From Pseudoroseomonas cervicalis (GTDB lineage Bacteria > Pseudomonadota > Alphaproteobacteria > Acetobacterales > Acetobacteraceae), in the NCBI RefSeq assembly GCF_030818485.1, contig NZ_JAUTAJ010000004.1, forward strand, positions 682,001 to 746,000: a stretch of 64,000 nt of DNA. The letters run 5' to 3'. The notes under the pieces were generated by a model. It worked only from the letters and a program-made list of their open reading frames with translations. It was not told the DNA's origin and made no database searches. The translations under genes were made by a program, and so were the position numbers. The stretch's first letter is position 1; each line of letters opens with the position of its first letter. Positions 42,354 to 50,797 of the stretch are shown here, in pieces.

Positions 42354-43088
42354 TTATGCTGCTAATTTCACATCGGATGCCAGCAGCGCCCCCGCCCGCG
42401 CCAGCAGCTGCGCCTTCACCTCCGCCACATAGGGGTTGTCCTCGGTGATGGTGCGGAACAGCGCCTCGGAATCCTGTGACACCTGGCCGGTGGCGCGCAT
42501 CAGCAGCTCGAAGCTCGGCGTGGTGTGGGGCAGGTCGGGCATCTCCAGCCCGGAGACCAGACGCGCCACCAGATGCGTCAGCCCCTGCACCCAGGCCATC
42601 TGCCGGTCATGCTCCTCCGGCGTCATGGTCACCAGCTGAAGGCCGAGGCGCCGCAGCATCCGCAGCGCCAGCCGTGCCCGCGCCCCGCCGCCGGGGCAGG
42701 CGACCAGCCGCAGTCCTTCGATCCCGTCGCGCCCGCTTTGCGGCCCGAACAGCGGGTGGGTGCCCAGCAGCTCGACATGCGGCGGCAAAGCCTCCCGCAG
42801 CAGGGCGAGCGGCCGGGTCTTGATCGAGCAGACCTCGACCACCAGCGCGCCGGGGCGCAGATGCGGGGCGATGGCGCGCGCCACCTCGGCCAGGCGCGCC
42901 ACCGGCACGGCCAGGATGACCACGGGTTGGCGGGCGGCCTCGGCCAGGGACGCGCTGCCGGGCTGCGCCGGGTCGTGCCCCAGCACCGGGCCGAGCTTCT
43001 CCAGATGCGGCCGGCAGAAGGCCCCGAAGGCGCCAAGGCCGATCAGCCCCATGCGGGGGGCGGCGGCAGGGAAGGCGGGAAGCGACAT
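42354..43088 (-). CDS. Prephenate dehydrogenase family protein
   Basis: A 244-residue TyrA-type dehydrogenase, shorter than the ~300-residue arogenate/prephenate enzymes but with the complete N-terminal NAD(P) fold: MGLIGLGAFGAFCRPHLEKLG near 13-33, VILAVPVARLAEV, VVEVCSIKTRPLALL and GTHPLFGPQSG (His and Ser of the active site). The helical C-terminal domain contains the WVQGLTHLVAR segment. It probably oxidatively decarboxylates prephenate to 4-hydroxyphenylpyruvate for tyrosine synthesis. GAGGG precedes the Met. A possible Tyr-codon leader and terminator lie upstream. Confidence 0.88.
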   Translation of the reverse strand: MSLPAFPAAAPRMGLIGLGAFGAFCRPHLEKLGPVLGHDPAQPGSASLAEAARQPVVILAVPVARLAEVARAIAPHLRPGALVVEVCSIKTRPLALLREALPPHVELLGTHPLFGPQSGRDGIEGLRLVACPGGGARARLALRMLRRLGLQLVTMTPEEHDRQMAWVQGLTHLVARLVSGLEMPDLPHTTPSFELLMRATGQVSQDSEALFRTITEDNPYVAEVKAQLLARAGALLASDVKLAA

Positions 43089-43130
43089 GGTGACCCTCGG
43101 GGCTTACACCGCCGCCGGGAGGGCCATTCC

Positions 43131-43157
43131 AACAAAAATGCCGCCCCAGGGCGGCAT
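43131..43157 (-). terminator. Intrinsic terminator upstream of prephenate dehydrogenase
   Basis: On the minus strand ATGCCGCC / GGCGGCAT forms an 8-9 bp stem followed by TTTTTGTT. It lies 43 bp upstream of the prephenate dehydrogenase start and 33 nt after the stop of a 19-codon open frame with two Tyr codons, so it may be an attenuator rather than only the end of the dipeptidase transcript. Confidence 0.85.
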
Positions 43158-43189
43158 CGTTCGAACAGACAGGCTTCGACCGCGCCGCG

Positions 43190-43249
43190 TTATGTCGAGC
43201 GGCGGTAATACAGGCGCGGGGCGGGCGCGGTCGTCTTCATCGCCGCCAT
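43190..43249 (-). CDS. Possible Tyr-codon leader peptide of prephenate dehydrogenase
   Basis: A 19-codon open frame (two in-frame Met starts, at 43249 and 43240) ends in RLYYRRST; the tandem Tyr codons are at 43205-43210. The terminator at 43131-43157 follows. A 10-bp perfect stem (43224-43233 with 43177-43186) encloses the Tyr codons and could be broken by a stalled ribosome. This is the layout of a tyrosine-responsive attenuator for the downstream tyrA-type gene. The ribosome site is weak, and only two Tyr codons are present, so the call is a hypothesis. Confidence 0.4.
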   Translation of the reverse strand: MAAMKTTAPAPRLYYRRST

Positions 43250-43273
43250 GATGGGCGCGGCGAAACGCCCGCG

Positions 43274-44686
43274 TCAAGCCATGACGGGGCGCTTCCAGGG
43301 CGCGTAACGCGACGCCTCCTCCTGCCCCAGGCGGGAGAGCAGCAGCGGCCAGGCGCGCAGCCCGTCCTCCAGCGAGGAGAGGCGGAAGAACTCGTTCGGC
43401 GCGTGCACATCCTCATCCGGCATGGCGAAGCCGAACATCAGCGTGTCGATGCCCAGCTCCTCCTGGAAGATGCCGGTGATCGGCAGCGTGCCGCCGATGC
43501 GGGCACGGGCCGGGGCGCGGCCCATCGTCTCCCGCACCACCGCCTCCGCCGCGACCAGCAGCGGGTGGCCCTCCGCCAAAGTGGAGGCGGGGGAGCCGCC
43601 GCCGGGCGGGCTGACCTCCAGCACCACGCCCGCCGGGACGCGGGCCTGCAGATGCTCGACGATGCGGGCCCGGGCGCGGTCCGGATCCTGCCCCGGCACC
43701 AGCCGGGCGGTGATCTTGGCCTGGGCGATGGCGGGGATCACGGTCTTGCTGCCGGCACCGGTATAGCCGCCCCACATCCCGTTGACGTCGATGGTGGGCC
43801 GCAGCGTCAGCCGCTCCCGCACCGAATAGGCCGGGTCGCCATGCGGCAGGGCGCCGGCGCTGGCATAGAACTCGGCCTCGTCGGCGGCGAGCTCCGCCGC
43901 ATCGGCGCGGTCGCGGTTGGTGAGCGGCGTGGCGTCGCTGTCGAAGCCCTCCACCTGCACGCGCCCCTGCTCGTCATGCAGCGAGGTCACCAGCCGCGCC
44001 AGCTCGTGCAGCGCGTTGCGCACGGCGCCGCCATAGCGGCCGGAATGCATGTCCTTGGCGGCGGAGCGCAGCGTCACCTCCAGCTTGCACAACCCGCGCG
44101 CGCCGGTGTTCAGCGTCGGGATGGTGGTGCTGGCCCGCCCGCCATCGGCCGAGAGCACGGCATCCGCCGCCAGCAGGGCGCGGTACTTGGCCAGCAGCGG
44201 GCGCAGGCTGGGGCTGCCGGTCTCCTCCTCGCCCTCCAGGAAGAACTTGATGTTCACCGGGCAGCCGCCCGGCGACGCCAGGAAAGCGCCCACGGTCTCC
44301 ACCGCGATCAGGGTCGAGCCCTTCACATCGGAGGCGCCGCGCGCATAGAGCCGGCCATCGCGGATGCTGGGCTCGAAGGGCGGGGTCACCCATTGCTCCA
44401 GCGGGTCGGGCGGCTGCACGTCGTAATGGCCATAGACCAGGATGGTGGGCCTGCCCGGCGCGCCCAGCCATTCGCCATAGACCGCCGGCTGGCCGCCGCC
44501 CTCCAGCAGTTGCACCTGCTGCAGCCCGAGTTCCTCCAGCCGCCGCAGCAGGAAGTCCCGCGTCGCCCGCATGCCCTCGGCATAGGCCGGGTCGGTGCTG
44601 ACGCTGGGCAGGCGCAGCAGGGCCATCAGCCGCTCCAGGATGGCATCCTTCTGCGACAGCAGCTGTTCGGCAACGGCCTGGCTCAT
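43274..44686 (-). CDS. M20 family dipeptidase (CNDP-like metallopeptidase)
   Basis: A 470-residue cytoplasmic M20 metallopeptidase. Zn ligands and catalytic acids are in VYGHYDVQPPDPLEQW (His and Asp), GASDVKGSTLI, LEGEEETGSPSL (Glu pair) and ADGG; the dimerisation domain has RSAAKDMHSGRYGGAVRNAL, and the C-terminal His lies in DVHAPNEFFRLSSLEDGL. Members cleave dipeptides such as carnosine or Cys-Gly. The gene precedes the putative Tyr leader and prephenate dehydrogenase on the same strand, separated by an intrinsic terminator. CAGGGAGAG precedes the start. Confidence 0.92.
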   Translation of the reverse strand: MSQAVAEQLLSQKDAILERLMALLRLPSVSTDPAYAEGMRATRDFLLRRLEELGLQQVQLLEGGGQPAVYGEWLGAPGRPTILVYGHYDVQPPDPLEQWVTPPFEPSIRDGRLYARGASDVKGSTLIAVETVGAFLASPGGCPVNIKFFLEGEEETGSPSLRPLLAKYRALLAADAVLSADGGRASTTIPTLNTGARGLCKLEVTLRSAAKDMHSGRYGGAVRNALHELARLVTSLHDEQGRVQVEGFDSDATPLTNRDRADAAELAADEAEFYASAGALPHGDPAYSVRERLTLRPTIDVNGMWGGYTGAGSKTVIPAIAQAKITARLVPGQDPDRARARIVEHLQARVPAGVVLEVSPPGGGSPASTLAEGHPLLVAAEAVVRETMGRAPARARIGGTLPITGIFQEELGIDTLMFGFAMPDEDVHAPNEFFRLSSLEDGLRAWPLLLSRLGQEEASRYAPWKRPVMA

Positions 44687-44817
44687 GGCACTCTCCCTGT
44701 CTCGTCGGGTTCTTTTGTCGGCGCTTTGGCGGCGGTGGGGAAGGGGGCGGGCCCGCGGGCCGCGCCGGGCTGAAGCGGTGTCTTGACGCGGGCGCCAGCC
44801 CTGCGACCCTCCGCCCC

Positions 44818-45810
44818 ATGCGCATCCATGTCCAGAATCCGGCCGACGAGACGGTCTTCCCCATCACCGAGCAGCAATGGCATTCCGCCATCGCCCGCTC
44901 CCCCGACATGGCGGATCTCGAGGTCAGCTTCGCCAGCGACGATGAAGGCTTTGCCCGCGGCATGGCGGAGGCCGAGGCCATCGTCACCTGGACCCGGGTG
45001 GTGCATCAGCGCTTCCCGAAAGGCGCCCTGCCGGGGCTGGCGCCGAAGCTGAAGCTGATCTTCTGCACCTCCGCCGGCCTCGACAAGCTGGCGCCCTTCG
45101 ACTTCCTGCCCCCCGGCGTCGCGCTGCTGAACAACCGCGGCACCCATGCCGCCAAGGCCGGCGAATTCGGCATCATGGCGCTGCTGATGCTGGCCAACCA
45201 CATCCCCGCCTTCGCCCATGACGCGCGGGAAGGGCGCTGGGCGCCGCGCTTCGGCTCGGTCCTGGCCGGGCGCAGCGTCTGCATCGTGGGGCTGGGCTCG
45301 CTCGGCGGCGGCGTGGCGGCGCGGGCGAAGCAGTTCGGCATGAAGGTCATCGGCGTGCGCAACAGCGCCGCCCCGCACGAGTCGTGCGACGAGGTGGTAG
45401 CGCAAGCCGATATCGACCGCGTGCTGCCGCGCGCCGAATTCCTCGTCCTCGCCTGCCCGCTGACGCCGCAGACCCAGGGGCTGTTCGACCGCCGCCGGCT
45501 CTCCCTGCTGCCGAAGGGGGCGAAGGTGGTGAATATCGGGCGGGGTCCGCTCTGGGACCAGGACGCGGTCTGCGATCTGCTGGAGAGCGGCCATCTCGCC
45601 GGCGGCGTCACCGACGTCACCGTGCCGGAACCGCTGCCCGCCGACTCCCGCCTGTGGCGGACGCCGGGGCTGTTCGTCACGCCGCACATGTCCTCCGACG
45701 ATCCGGGGACCTACAATGACCGCAGCCTGGACATCTTCTTCGACAACCTCCGCGCCTGGCGGAAGGGCGAAGCCCTGCCGACGCAAGTGACCGCCGAGCG
45801 CGGGTACTGA
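44818..45810 (+). CDS. D-2-hydroxyacid dehydrogenase (third family member)
   Basis: A 330-residue 2-hydroxyacid dehydrogenase, of a different branch from the tandem pair at 23-25 kb. The N-terminal domain has IFCTSAGLDKLAPFDFLP and the family LNNRGTHAAKAGEFGIMAL; the NAD(P) motif is VGLGSLGGGVAARAKQFGMKV near 158-178; NIGRGPLWDQDAV holds the catalytic Arg, VTVPEPLP the Glu and VTPHMSSDDPG the His. It acts on a small D-2-hydroxyacid or 2-oxoacid; substrate unknown. It is monocistronic, ended by a strong bidirectional terminator. Confidence 0.88.
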   Translation: MRIHVQNPADETVFPITEQQWHSAIARSPDMADLEVSFASDDEGFARGMAEAEAIVTWTRVVHQRFPKGALPGLAPKLKLIFCTSAGLDKLAPFDFLPPGVALLNNRGTHAAKAGEFGIMALLMLANHIPAFAHDAREGRWAPRFGSVLAGRSVCIVGLGSLGGGVAARAKQFGMKVIGVRNSAAPHESCDEVVAQADIDRVLPRAEFLVLACPLTPQTQGLFDRRRLSLLPKGAKVVNIGRGPLWDQDAVCDLLESGHLAGGVTDVTVPEPLPADSRLWRTPGLFVTPHMSSDDPGTYNDRSLDIFFDNLRAWRKGEALPTQVTAERGY

Positions 45811-45824
45811 GACAATAAAAAAGG

Positions 45825-45860
45825 CCAGGGGAATGAATTCCCCTGGACCCCTTCTTTTTT
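45825..45860. terminator. Bidirectional intrinsic terminator
   Basis: Perfect 10-bp stem CCAGGGGAAT / ATTCCCCTGG (45825-45846) with an A-run on the left (45817-45822) and a T-run on the right (45854-45860), between the convergent dehydrogenase and gpt genes. Either direction gives a stem followed by U residues. Confidence 0.9.
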
Positions 45861-45867
45861 CTTTCAG

Positions 45868-46347
45868 TTACTTGGCGGCGGCGGTGCGGGCGATGGGGGC
45901 CACGAATTGCGGCTCGGTGTCCCAGGGGAACAGGATCCAGGTGTCCTGGCTCACCTCGGTGACGAACGTGTCCACCAGCGGCTTGCCGGCGGGCTTGGCA
46001 TAGACAGTGGCGAAATGCGCCTTGGGCAGCATGCCGCGCACCACCTTGGCCGTGGTGCCGGTGTCGACCAGATCGTCCAGCACCAGCCAGCCATCGCCAT
46101 CGCCGGCGGCGATCGGCGGCTTGGCCACCACCGGCTCGCCCTTCTTCTCCTCGTCATAGGTGATGATCGAGACACTCTCGATCAGCCGGCAATCCAGCTC
46201 GCGGGCGATGATCGCCGCCGGGATCAGCCCGCCACGGGTGATGGCGACGATGCCCTTCCAGGGGCCGCGCTCCACCAGCCGCCAGGCCAGCGCCTTGCTG
46301 TCTCGGTGAAGCTGGTCCCAGCTGACGGTGTAGTAGCGCGAGGCCAT
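45868..46347 (-). CDS. gpt: Xanthine-guanine phosphoribosyltransferase
   Basis: A 159-residue type I phosphoribosyltransferase. The PRPP-binding signature [19 protein letters not shown] is near 85-103, and [17 protein letters not shown] near 36-52 forms the other half of the active site. Length and the [20 protein letters not shown] start match Gpt, which salvages guanine and xanthine to GMP and XMP. It starts 2 bp after the csaA stop, so the two genes form one operon. The C-terminal QFVAPIAR fits Gpt rather than Hpt. Confidence 0.92.
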   Translation of the reverse strand: MASRYYTVSWDQLHRDSKALAWRLVERGPWKGIVAITRGGLIPAAIIARELDCRLIESVSIITYDEEKKGEPVVAKPPIAAGDGDGWLVLDDLVDTGTTAKVVRGMLPKAHFATVYAKPAGKPLVDTFVTEVSQDTWILFPWDTEPQFVAPIARTAAAK

Positions 46348-46349
46348 TC

Positions 46350-46691
46350 TCAGAACATCCTGCCGCCATTCGGGACGGCGAAATCGGGTCGGATCAGCAC
46401 CACGGCCCCCTCGGCATCGGGCAGGCCCAGCGTCAGGACCTGGCTCTCGAAACCGGCGATGCGGCGCGGCGGGAAGTTCACCACGCACAGCACCTGCCGG
46501 CCGATCAGCTTGTCCGGCGTATAATGCACCGTGATCTGCGCGGAGGAGCGGCGGATGCCGAGCTCGGGCCCCAGATCGATCTCCAGCCTGTAGGCGGGCT
46601 TGCGCGCCCCCTCCAGCACCTGGGCATCGACCACGGTGCCGACGCGGATGTCGAGGCGGTCGAAATCTTCGATCGTCGCGGTGGCTTCCAT
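46350..46691 (-). CDS. csaA: CsaA-like tRNA-binding/chaperone protein
   Basis: A 113-residue OB-fold protein of the CsaA/EMAP-type tRNA-binding family: [20 protein letters not shown] near 9-28, [17 protein letters not shown], and [19 protein letters not shown] near 71-89. CsaA binds tRNA and has been reported to have chaperone-like export activity in Bacillus. Length is standard for the free-standing protein. It is the first gene of a csaA-gpt pair and diverges from the SDR gene at 46798. Confidence 0.92.
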   Translation of the reverse strand: MEATATIEDFDRLDIRVGTVVDAQVLEGARKPAYRLEIDLGPELGIRRSSAQITVHYTPDKLIGRQVLCVVNFPPRRIAGFESQVLTLGLPDAEGAVVLIRPDFAVPNGGRMF

Positions 46692-46797
46692 TCCGGTTCG
46701 ATAGCGCAGCCCTGGCCCCGGCGGAAGGGCGGATTGCCGTGGCGGCGCCCCCATGCCAGCGTCCGGGGCGGGAAACGCTCCGGGAGCAACGAACACG

Positions 46798-47565
46798 ATG
46801 GCCGAGGCCCTGCCGACCACCCCCTCCCTGCGCTGCGACGGGCAGCGCGCGCTGGTCACCGGCGCCTCGCGCGGCATCGGCCGCGCCGCCGCCCTGGCGC
46901 TGGCCGCCGCCGGGGCCGAGGTGGTGATGACCGCGCGCGCCCTCGACGAGATGCAGGCCACCATCGCCGCGGCCGGCCCCGGCCTGAAGCTCTCCGCCCA
47001 TGCGCTGGACGTGACCGACCGCGCCGCGGTGCGCGCCCTGGTGGAGCGCGAGGGGCCCTTCGACATCCTGGTCAACAATGCCGGGACCAATATCCGCGAG
47101 CCCTTCACCGAGGTGAAGGATGCGAGCTTCGACGCCCTGGTCGACCTGAACCTGCGCGCCGCCTTCACCGTGGCCCAGGCGGTGGCCGCGGGCATGGTGG
47201 CGGCGGGCAGGGGCGGCAGCATCATCCACCTCTCCTCGGTGAACGGGCATGTCGGCGGGCTGAACCGCACCGTCTACACCGCCACCAAGCACGGCATCGA
47301 AGGGCTGAGCAAGGCGATGGCCGCCGAGCTGGGTCCGAAGGGCATCCGCGTCAACACCATCTGCCCCGGCTTCGTCGAGACGCCGCTGACCGCCGGCCTG
47401 CTGTCCGACGAGAAATTCCGCGCCGCCCATCTCCGCCGCACGCCGCTCGGCCGCATGATGGGCGTCGAGGACATCATGGGCGCGGTGGTCTTTCTGGCCT
47501 CCCCCGCTTCCGCCATGATCAGCGGCGCCTCGCTGCTGATCGATGGCGGCTTCTGTTCCGTTTGA
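46798..47565 (+). CDS. SDR-family oxidoreductase (FabG/gluconate dehydrogenase-like)
   Basis: A 255-residue classical short-chain dehydrogenase: coenzyme motif GASRGIG near 22-28, NNAG near 97-100, catalytic Ser in LSSVNGH and intact [17 protein letters not shown] follows. It resembles gluconate 5-dehydrogenase or FabG-type reductases; substrate unknown. GGGAGC lies upstream of the ATG at 46798; an in-frame Met at 46753 is possible but has no ribosome site. It is 20 bp before the gamma-glutamyltransferase gene, with which it may be co-transcribed. Confidence 0.9.
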   Translation: MAEALPTTPSLRCDGQRALVTGASRGIGRAAALALAAAGAEVVMTARALDEMQATIAAAGPGLKLSAHALDVTDRAAVRALVEREGPFDILVNNAGTNIREPFTEVKDASFDALVDLNLRAAFTVAQAVAAGMVAAGRGGSIIHLSSVNGHVGGLNRTVYTATKHGIEGLSKAMAAELGPKGIRVNTICPGFVETPLTAGLLSDEKFRAAHLRRTPLGRMMGVEDIMGAVVFLASPASAMISGASLLIDGGFCSV

Positions 47566-47585
47566 GACCTGTCCGAAAGAATCCC

Positions 47586-49193
47586 ATGCGCGACTTCCAC
47601 TCCCCCGGCCGCAGCCCCGTCCTTGCCATGAACGGCATGGCCGCCACCTCCATGCCGGCGGCCTCGCTCGCCGCCATCGACATCCTGCGCCAGGGCGGCA
47701 ACGCCATGGACGCCGCCATCGCCGCCGCCGCCGTGCTGGCGGTGATCGAGCCGCAATCCACCGGCATCGGCGGCGACAATTTCTGCCTGTATGCCCCGGC
47801 GGGCACCGGCCAGGTGGTCGCCATGAACGGCTCGGGCCGCGCGCCGGCCGGTGCCACGCCCGAGAAGCTGCGCGCCGATGGGCTGACCGCCATGTCGGCG
47901 ACCTCCGCCCATTCGGTGACGGTGCCGGGCGCGGTCTCCGCCTGGGACAAGCTGAACAAGGCGCATGGCAGGCTGTCCCTGGCGCAGATCCTGGCGCCGG
48001 CTATCAAGCTGGCCGAGGAAGGCCACCCGGTGCATGCCCGCGTCGCCTCCGACTGGGAGGCGGCCGCCGGCAAGCTGGCGAAGAACGAGGCGGCCTCGCG
48101 CCATTTCCTGAAGGATGGCAAGCCCTTCGCCATCGGCGACAAGTTTGCCCAGCCGGCGCTGGCCCGCACGCTGCGCGCCATCGGCGAGAAGGGCGCCCGC
48201 GCCTTCTATGAGGGCGAGATCGCGGCCGACATGGTGGCGACGCTGCGCGCCGCCGGCGGCACCCATACCGAGGCCGATTTCGCCGCCGGCCTCGAGGTCG
48301 CCGAGTTCGTCACGCCGATCCAGACGCGCTGGAAGGGCCTCGACATCTTCCAGTGCCCGCCCAATGGCTCGGGCCTGCTGGTGCTGCAGATGCTGGGCGT
48401 GCTCGGCCGGATGGAGACGCCGGAGGGCGGCCCGCTTTCCGCCACCCGCCTGCACCGCCATGTCGAGGCGGCGCGCCTGGCCTATCGCGACCGCGACGGC
48501 TTCCTGGCCGACCCGTCCCAGGTCGAGGTGCCGGTGGCGAAGCTGACCTCGGATGAATACACCGAGGCGCTGCGCGGCCTGATCCGCGACGATGTGGCGA
48601 TGCGCGAGCTGCCGCCGGCCGGCATGGCGGCGATGCTGCCGAAGCACCGCGACACCGTCTATCTCTGCGTCGTCGATGCCGAGGGCAATGCCTGCTCCTT
48701 CATCAACTCGCTCTTCGAGAGCTTCGGCTCCGGCATCCTGGCCGAGAAGAGCGGCGTGATGCTGCACAATCGCGGCTTCGGCTTCCGGCTGGAGGAGGGG
48801 CACCCGAACTGCATCGCCCCCAACAAGCGGCCGATGCACACCATCATCCCCGGCATGGTCATGCAGGATGGCCGCGCCATCATGCCCTTCGGCGTGATGG
48901 GCGGGCATTTCCAGCCCATGGGCCAGACCCTGTTCCTGACCAACCATTTCGAGTTCGGCCTCGACGTGCAGAGCGCGCTCGATCTGCCGCGCCTCTTCCC
49001 CTACCAGGGCAAGCTGCAGATCGAGCGCGGCATCCCGGTGGCGGTGGTCGACCAGCTGAACCGCATGGGCCATGTCTGCGAGCTGATCGACAAGCCGCAT
49101 GGCGGCGGCCAGGCGATCCTGATCGATCATGCGCGCGGGGTGCTGGTCGGCGGCTCCGATCCGCGCAAGGATGGCTGCGCGCTGGGCTACTGA
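47586..49193 (+). CDS. ggt: Gamma-glutamyltransferase family Ntn-hydrolase without signal peptide
   Basis: A 535-residue autoprocessed Ntn-hydrolase that transfers or hydrolyses gamma-glutamyl groups, as from glutathione. [20 protein letters not shown] near 38-57 and GIGGDNF near 60-66 are N-terminal markers; the nucleophile that becomes the small-subunit N-terminus is Thr357 in [11 protein letters not shown]. The usual family oxyanion Gly-Gly is seen in [12 protein letters not shown]. Unlike most GGTs no signal peptide is visible, as in acylase-like cytoplasmic members, so the true substrate may be another gamma-glutamyl or acyl amide. An intrinsic terminator follows. Confidence 0.88.
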   Translation: MRDFHSPGRSPVLAMNGMAATSMPAASLAAIDILRQGGNAMDAAIAAAAVLAVIEPQSTGIGGDNFCLYAPAGTGQVVAMNGSGRAPAGATPEKLRADGLTAMSATSAHSVTVPGAVSAWDKLNKAHGRLSLAQILAPAIKLAEEGHPVHARVASDWEAAAGKLAKNEAASRHFLKDGKPFAIGDKFAQPALARTLRAIGEKGARAFYEGEIAADMVATLRAAGGTHTEADFAAGLEVAEFVTPIQTRWKGLDIFQCPPNGSGLLVLQMLGVLGRMETPEGGPLSATRLHRHVEAARLAYRDRDGFLADPSQVEVPVAKLTSDEYTEALRGLIRDDVAMRELPPAGMAAMLPKHRDTVYLCVVDAEGNACSFINSLFESFGSGILAEKSGVMLHNRGFGFRLEEGHPNCIAPNKRPMHTIIPGMVMQDGRAIMPFGVMGGHFQPMGQTLFLTNHFEFGLDVQSALDLPRLFPYQGKLQIERGIPVAVVDQLNRMGHVCELIDKPHGGGQAILIDHARGVLVGGSDPRKDGCALGY

Positions 49194-49202
49194 GCCCGAT
49201 GC

Positions 49203-49235
49203 GGCGCCGGGCGGCGATCCCGCCCGGCGCCTTTC
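49203..49235 (+). terminator. Intrinsic terminator after gamma-glutamyltransferase gene
   Basis: Perfect 12-bp stem GGCGCCGGGCGG with a 5-nt loop, followed by TTTCTTT. It lies 10 bp past the stop and 30 bp before the amidase start. Confidence 0.88.
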
Positions 49236-49266
49236 TTTCCGTGTGCCACAGCAAGGAATCCGCCGC

Positions 49267-50757
49267 GTGACCGAGCCCTGCGACCTCTCCGCCGTCACCC
49301 TGCGCCGCCTGATCGGCGAGAAGAAGCTCTCGCCCGTCGAGCTGCTCGATTCCTGCCTGAAGCGCATCGGCGAGGTCGACCATGCGGTGAACGCCATGGT
49401 CGCGCTGGACGAGGCCGGCGCCCGCAGGGCGGCGAAGCAGGCCGAGCATGCGGTGATGCAGGGCGAGAAGCTCGGGCCGCTGCACGGGCTGCCGCTCGGC
49501 ATCAAGGATCTGGACGAGACGGCGGGGCTGGTCACCACCTTCGGCAGCCCGATCTTCAAGGACCATGTGCCGGCGCGGGATTCCACCATGGTGGCCGATC
49601 TGCGCGCCGCCGGCGGCATCGTGCTCGGCAAGACCAATACGCCGGAATTCGGCGCCGGCGCCAACACCCGCAACGCCGTCTATGGCGCGACCGGCAACCC
49701 CTTCGATCCGACGCGCTCGGCGGCCGGCTCCTCCGGCGGCTCGGGCGTGGCGCTGGCCTGCTCCATGGTGCCGCTGGCCTCGGGCTCGGACACCGGCGGG
49801 TCCTTGCGCAACCCGGCCGCCTTCAACGGCATCGTGGGTTTCCGCCCGAGCCCCGGCATGGTGCCGGCGGAGCGCCGCCTGCTGGGCTGGTCGAACCTGC
49901 CGGTGCTGGGCCCGATGGCGCGCGATGTCGGCGACCTGGCGCTGATGCTCTCGGTCATGGCGGCCGATCATGGCGTCGACCCGCTGGCCTACACCCTGCC
50001 GGACCGCGATGTCCGCCGCGGCATGGCCTTCGACGAGGCGATCGATCTCTCCAGCCTGCGCGTCGCCGCGACGCCGGATTTCGGCTTCGCGCCGACCGAG
50101 AACCATATCCGCGAGGTCTTCGCCAGCCGCGTGCAGGCGCTCTCCCCGCTCTTCGGCCGGGTCGAGGAGGCGACGCCCGATTGCGAGGGCATCGACGAGG
50201 TCTTCGCCATCCTGCGCGCGCTGAACTTCCTGGCCGCGCATGAGGAGAAGGTGCGCAAGCGGCCGCAGGATGTCGGCCCGAATGTGCGCGCCAATGTCGA
50301 GGAGGGTCTCGGCTACAGCGCCAATGACGTGGCCCGCGCCTCGGTGCAGCAGACGAAGATCTACCGCAACTGGCAGGATTTCTTCCAGCGCGGCTATGAC
50401 GTCATCATCTCGCCGGCCATCACCCTCTCGCCGCGCCCCTGGGCCGAGCTGTATCCGGCCGAGATCGACGGCAAGCCGACCAAGAACTATTTCCACTGGC
50501 TGGCGCTGGCCTATGCGGTGACGGTGCCGGGGCATCCGGCGATCTCGCTGCCGCTCGGCGTCGACAAGGCGGGGCTGCCCTTCGGCCTGCAGATCGTGGG
50601 GCCCCGCGGCGGCGATGCGCTGGTGGTGGCGGTGGCCGCGGCGATCGAGGTGGCGGTGGCGGGCGATGCGACGCTGGCCCGCCCGGTGCCGGATCTGGCG
50701 AAGCTGCGCGCGGCGCGGCCGATCCGCGAGATGCCGAACTTCCTCAGCTTCGACTGA
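49267..50757 (+). CDS. Amidase signature family protein
   Basis: A 496-residue amidase with the Ser-cisSer-Lys triad: Lys80 in LPLGIKDL, cis-Ser near 155-156 in SAAGSSGGSG and nucleophile Ser179 in SDTGGSLRNPA. It hydrolyses a carboxylic amide; the actual substrate is unknown (members act on aryl-amides, malonamidate, 6-aminohexanoate dimers). The GTG at 49267 was taken as start because it begins the conserved N-terminus and AAGGAATC lies 10 bp upstream. It is separated from ggt by a terminator and converges on a TctC gene. Confidence 0.88.
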   Translation: MTEPCDLSAVTLRRLIGEKKLSPVELLDSCLKRIGEVDHAVNAMVALDEAGARRAAKQAEHAVMQGEKLGPLHGLPLGIKDLDETAGLVTTFGSPIFKDHVPARDSTMVADLRAAGGIVLGKTNTPEFGAGANTRNAVYGATGNPFDPTRSAAGSSGGSGVALACSMVPLASGSDTGGSLRNPAAFNGIVGFRPSPGMVPAERRLLGWSNLPVLGPMARDVGDLALMLSVMAADHGVDPLAYTLPDRDVRRGMAFDEAIDLSSLRVAATPDFGFAPTENHIREVFASRVQALSPLFGRVEEATPDCEGIDEVFAILRALNFLAAHEEKVRKRPQDVGPNVRANVEEGLGYSANDVARASVQQTKIYRNWQDFFQRGYDVIISPAITLSPRPWAELYPAEIDGKPTKNYFHWLALAYAVTVPGHPAISLPLGVDKAGLPFGLQIVGPRGGDALVVAVAAAIEVAVAGDATLARPVPDLAKLRAARPIREMPNFLSFD

Positions 50758-50765
50758 GGCGGCGG

Positions 50766-50791
50766 GCCCCGGGGGCCACGGCCCCCGGGGC
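50766..50791. terminator. Convergent-gene GC hairpin
   Basis: Perfect 12-bp stem GCCCCGGGGGCC with a 2-nt loop between the amidase and the TctC-type gene. No U-run is present, but the stem is very stable. Confidence 0.6.
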
Positions 50792-50797
50792 TGGGCC

